A DNA stretch of 64,000 nucleotides from Pseudomonas sp. ACN8 (GTDB taxonomy: Bacteria > Pseudomonadota > Gammaproteobacteria > Pseudomonadales > Pseudomonadaceae), in contig NZ_MRCS01000040.1 of the NCBI RefSeq assembly GCF_002303925.1, positions 1 through 64,000 of the forward strand, read 5' to 3'. Of this stretch, positions 59,030 through 64,000 are shown one piece after another (position 1 is the first letter of the stretch; every line of letters starts with the position of its first letter). Below the pieces are notes generated by a model that worked only from the letters and a program-made list of their open reading frames with translations, was not told where the DNA came from and made no database searches. Position numbers and translations under genes: made by a program.

Positions 59030-59106
59030 GATCGCGAGCAGGCTCGCTCCCACAGTCGATCTTCGGTGTTGCAGAGATCAATGTAGGAGCGAGCCTGCTC
59101 GCGATG
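59030..59106. repeat. REPIN of mixed arm types
   Basis: The left arm (59030-59054) ends CTCCCACA, the right (59082-59106) begins TGTAGGAG, so the two tails are different subtypes. A separate perfect hairpin, CGAGTGC-TTC-GCACTCG (59013-59029), lies directly to the left. Confidence 0.88.
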
Positions 59107-59115
59107 TTTTTAATT

Positions 59116-59838
59116 TCAATCAGCTGCTGGCTTGTGTGCCACAAACCGCATCATCCACTCGGCCACCGTGGTGCCGTGGTGTTCCTGTTCCAGGCTCGCA
59201 ATACCCTTGGAGTAGACCTGCTCGCCCAGTGCCTGTTGGCGAATCTCCAACAAGGCGCGGGAGTAGTCGTGGATGAACTCCGGATGCCCCTGGAAGCACA
59301 GCACCTGATCGTTGATGTGGTAGGCGGCAAACGGGCAGAAATCGCTGGAAGCGATGACCGTGGCGTTTTCCGGCAGCGACGTGACCTGATCCTGGTGGCT
59401 GATCAGCAGCGTCAGTTCTTCGCGCACCGGGTTCATCCATGGCGCCTTGGCGGCCAATTTGTAGTTGTGGGTGCCGACGCCCCAGCCCTGGGTCGCACGC
59501 TCGCTCTTGCCGCCGAGCAGCAACGCCAGCAACTGATGACCGAAACAAACGCCCAGCAACTTGTCGCCGCGCTCGTAGCGGGTCAGCAGATATTTCTTGA
59601 GGGTTTCGATCCACGGGTCGGTGCCAAAGGAGTCGGCCTTGCTGCCCGTCACCAGATAGGCGTCGAACGTCAGGTCGTCGCTTGGGTATTCACCCTGCAC
59701 CACGTTGTAGACGGTGAACTCGGCGGCAATCGGCTGCTGCGAAAACAGGTGTTTGAACATCTGCCCGTAGCCCTGATATTGGTCAACCAATTCCGGACGC
59801 AGGTGGTCGGTTTCCAGAATGCAGATGCGTAACGACAT
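59116..59838 (-). CDS. class-I glutamine amidotransferase-like protein
   Basis: 240 residues from MSLRICILETDHLRPE. The nucleophile motif is GVCFGHQLLA (Cys95 region), with CFQGHPEF providing the His/Glu. GATase1 domain standing alone, as in several GuaA-like stand-alone hydrolases; the partner synthetase is not encoded nearby. It probably hydrolyses glutamine or a gamma-glutamyl compound. Twenty-two codons upstream are open but have no ribosome site. Confidence 0.88.
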   Translation of the reverse strand: MSLRICILETDHLRPELVDQYQGYGQMFKHLFSQQPIAAEFTVYNVVQGEYPSDDLTFDAYLVTGSKADSFGTDPWIETLKKYLLTRYERGDKLLGVCFGHQLLALLLGGKSERATQGWGVGTHNYKLAAKAPWMNPVREELTLLISHQDQVTSLPENATVIASSDFCPFAAYHINDQVLCFQGHPEFIHDYSRALLEIRQQALGEQVYSKGIASLEQEHHGTTVAEWMMRFVAHKPAAD

Positions 59839-59936
59839 AAAAAATACCTGACACGTGATGGGAATAATGCACACCCCAGAGCCTGCCTTGAAACGCTGTG
59901 ACAAGGCAAGCCCCGAAATGCATCATCTCTCCCCCC

Positions 59937-62081
<2,145 letters not shown>

Positions 62082-62105
62082 AACGGGGTTCCTTGAAGTC
62101 CGGGC

Positions 62106-63311
62106 TCAGAGGCGTTCGATGATGGTGGCAATGCCCATGCCGCCGCCGACACACAGGGTCGCGAGGCCATAACGCAGGCGTCGGGCTTCCAGCTCATCGA
62201 GCAGCGTGCCGAGGATGGCGCAACCGGTGGCGCCCAGCGGGTGGCCCATGGCGATTGAACCGCCGTTGACATTGACCTTGTCCGGATCGACGGCCATGTC
62301 CTTGATGAACTTCAACACCACCGACGCGAACGCCTCGTTGACCTCGAACAAGTCGATGTCTTCGACCCGCAGCCCGGCCTTGGCCAGTGCCTTGCGGGTC
62401 GCCGGCGCGGGGCCGGTGAGCATGATGGTCGGATCGGTACTGGTGACTGCCGTGGCGACAATCCGCGCCCGAGGCTGCAAGCCCAGCGCCCGGCCCTTGG
62501 CTTCGGAGCCGATGAGCATCAGCGCCGCGCCATCGACAATCCCGGAACTGTTGCCGGGGGTGTGAACATGGTTGATCCGCTCGACATGGCTGTAGACCCG
62601 CAGCGCGGTGGCATCGAAGCCCATCTGCCCCATCATCTCGAAACTCGGCTTGAGCTTGCCCAGGCCTTCCAGGGTCGATTCGGCGCGGATGAACTCATCG
62701 TGATCGAGCAGGATGATGCCGTTCTGGTCCTGCACCGGCACCAGCGACTTGTTGAACGAGCCATCAGCTCGCGCCCGCGCAGCCTTTTGCTGGGAATGCA
62801 GGGCGTAGGCATCGACGTCCTGGCGGCTGAAGCCCTCAAGTGTGGCAATCAGGTCGGCGCCCACGCCCTGTGGCGTGAATTGACTGTGCAGGTTGGTCGC
62901 CGGGTCCAGCGCCCAGGCCCCGCCATCGCTGCCCATCGGCACCCGGGACATCGACTCGACACCACCGACCACCACCAGGTCTTCGAAACCGGAACGCACT
63001 TTCATCGCGCCGAGGTTCACGGCCTCCAGCCCCGAAGCACAGAACCGGTTGATCTGGACTCCCGCCACGCTGACATCCCAATCAGCCACCTGAGCGGCGG
63101 TCTTGGCGATGTCGGAACCTTGATCGCCGATCGGTGTCACGCAGCCGAGCACCACGTCATCGACCTGGCTGGTGTCCAGCGCAGTGCGTTGTTGCAGTGC
63201 GTTGAGCAAACCGGCAACCAGGTTCACCGGTTTGACGCTGTGCAAGGCGCCATCGGCCTTGCCTTTGCCACGGGGCGTGCGTAACGCGTCGAAAATCAAT
63301 GCTTGGGTCAT
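62106..63311 (-). CDS. acetyl-CoA C-acyltransferase (thiolase)
   Basis: 401 residues. Nucleophile Cys in NRFCASGLEAVNLGAMKVR, then GHPLGATGCA (second site) and CVGGGMGIATI. It cleaves 3-ketoacyl-CoA to acetyl-CoA in concert with the multifunctional protein 24 bp away, and is the first gene of the operon. The promoter must lie in 63312-63420; I found no clear fatty-acid regulator site. Confidence 0.94.
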   Translation of the reverse strand: MTQALIFDALRTPRGKGKADGALHSVKPVNLVAGLLNALQQRTALDTSQVDDVVLGCVTPIGDQGSDIAKTAAQVADWDVSVAGVQINRFCASGLEAVNLGAMKVRSGFEDLVVVGGVESMSRVPMGSDGGAWALDPATNLHSQFTPQGVGADLIATLEGFSRQDVDAYALHSQQKAARARADGSFNKSLVPVQDQNGIILLDHDEFIRAESTLEGLGKLKPSFEMMGQMGFDATALRVYSHVERINHVHTPGNSSGIVDGAALMLIGSEAKGRALGLQPRARIVATAVTSTDPTIMLTGPAPATRKALAKAGLRVEDIDLFEVNEAFASVVLKFIKDMAVDPDKVNVNGGSIAMGHPLGATGCAILGTLLDELEARRLRYGLATLCVGGGMGIATIIERL

Positions 63312-63697
63312 GACGTCCTCGAACCGCAGTGCAGGTGGGTAAATACCGAGTGCCCACTCTTGGCCCGAGCCGCGTTTGATTCAATGACCGCAGCGCTCAC
63401 AGACGTTGACGCTCACGCTCAGACGAACGGTAGTCAGCTACCATTCAGGACCCCAAGCTGTCTAGCCAACGGGCGCCAAAGAAGCTGGCAATAGGCCTCA
63501 TGCCTTTTTTAAAGCGAATTGCAAGAACACCATACGAAATGGATCTAAACCAAGCTTAACGCGGGCTCTAAGGTGAACTTGTACGAAGTTGTCGTCGGGT
63601 TTTGCCGAGGCACTCGTCACTACAGGAAGTGCAACGCGCTGCCATCATGGAGCTATGCGGGCAGGCATCAGGAAATAACAAAAAAGGCGGTCAAGCC
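63312..63697. other. region upstream of the thiolase operon, no gene seen
   Basis: It contains GGTAG-TCAG-CTACC (63431-63444), a small perfect inverted repeat, and otherwise no convincing open frame or REP. Presumed promoters for both directions are not resolved. Confidence 0.5.
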
Positions 63698-63793
63698 ATG
63701 TTCAAACAATCGAAAGTACGTCAAGCCGGGCTCATCCTTTTCGCCACCACGCTGTTATTGATATTGCCGAACCTGACCAAGGTCATCGGCTAG
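63698..63793 (+). CDS. 31-residue membrane peptide
   Basis: A very short gene beginning MFKQSKVRQAG and then one TM helix (LILFATTLLLILPNL). An AAAAAGGCGG ribosome site lies about 9 bases before the ATG. Small single-TM proteins of this size are easily missed. A longer frame from 63602 includes this one but has no ribosome site. Function unknown. Confidence 0.6.
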   Translation: MFKQSKVRQAGLILFATTLLLILPNLTKVIG

Positions 63794-63921
63794 TCGCGTC
63801 TAAAAGCTACGGCGTCACAGTTTTTGAATTGCCACTCTCAAAATGTGACTGGCCCGCTACCCGGGCCAGCGTGGCTGTGCCAATCTTTGCGGCACTTGCA
63901 CACGACATGGACGACGATCAC

Positions 63922-64000
63922 TTGAAAATGCTCATTCTCCTCGGGGCCACACTGTTCGGTTCGCCCCTGTATGCCGCACAGCTGAATCTGGAGCTGGGCG
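63922..64000 (+). CDS. 5' end of an exported protein, truncated by the window
   Basis: The frame reads L/M-K-M-LILLGATLFGSPLYAAQLNLELG: a signal peptide ending at YAA-QL. Start candidates are an ATG at 63907, TTG at 63922, or ATG at 63928; none has a clear ribosome site and the TTG or inner ATG fits the signal peptide best. Only about 25 residues are in the window, so no function is assigned. Confidence 0.6.
   Translation, partial: MKMLILLGATLFGSPLYAAQLNLELG

Noticed and set aside
2541..59106. REP clusters considered as CRISPR arrays
   Set aside because: Units are inverted pairs scattered kilobases apart, with no regular spacer length and no cas genes.

Overview
The window is a chromosomal segment of a fluorescent-group Pseudomonas (high GC, gamma-proteobacterial). 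The evidence is gene content and order: nasS-nasT, nitrate transporter, PP2C-kinase, nirB-nirD-nasC-cobA, then oprF-sigX-cmpX-crfX-cmaX-rraA, ppsA/ppsR, and a thrH-pabB-cysH neighbourhood, all recognisable as the Pseudomonas core arrangement. Intergenic gaps carry at least 14 REP/REPIN loci built on the pseudomonad 'GTAGGAGCGAGC..GCTCGCGATGG' unit. No phage, IS element or CRISPR array is present.

Layout. 0-7 kb: a CHASE-PAS-GGDEF diguanylate cyclase, the fused 23S rRNA methyltransferase rlmKL, ribosome modulation factor rmf with a four-hairpin leader, and pyrD. 7-18.8 kb: a complete assimilatory nitrate system, made of a sensor/antiterminator pair (NasS/NasT), an MFS nitrate transporter, a membrane-anchored phosphatase-kinase fusion, nitrite reductase NirBD, nitrate reductase NasC and a SUMT (siroheme) enzyme. 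The transporter and nirB leaders each show a sigma-54 promoter, two hexaloop hairpins with A at loop position 1 and G at position 4 (the ANTAR RNA signature), and an overlapping terminator. The nasS leader shows a reduced version of the same layout, which suggests autoregulation. 18.8-28 kb: envelope-stress and porin genes (oprF, sigX, cmpX, crfX, cmaX), rraA, an alpha/beta hydrolase, ppsA and its regulator ppsR.

28-36.7 kb: the methylcitrate (propionate) operon prpR-prpB-prpC-acnD-prpF-prpD on the minus strand, interrupted by REPINs, with a perfect ATTGTCGACAAT palindrome upstream of prpR. 36.9-40 kb: a tight three-gene unit (retropepsin-like protease, inactive transglutaminase with 7 TM helices, ATP-grasp ligase) behind a structured leader; its chemistry cannot be read from the sequence and it is the best candidate here for a poorly described system. 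40-43.2 kb: pabB, thrH, cysH. 43.7-48.8 kb: accessory catabolic genes (NCS1 transporter plus single-cysteine racemase-family enzyme, LysR/SDR divergent pair, HAD phosphatase).

49-55.6 kb is the most variable part: a short Rhs protein with almost no toxin tip, two very acidic small proteins, two tandem glycine-zipper paralogues, a small conserved protein, a YbjQ-family protein, a 3' remnant of a serine hydrolase gene cut off by a lower-GC membrane-protein gene, and tRNA-Ser(GGA). 56-64 kb returns to core functions: a crotonase, a PlsC acyltransferase, CorA, a lone class-I amidotransferase, a FadB-type/thiolase beta-oxidation pair, a 31-residue membrane peptide, and the 5' end of an exported protein running off the window.
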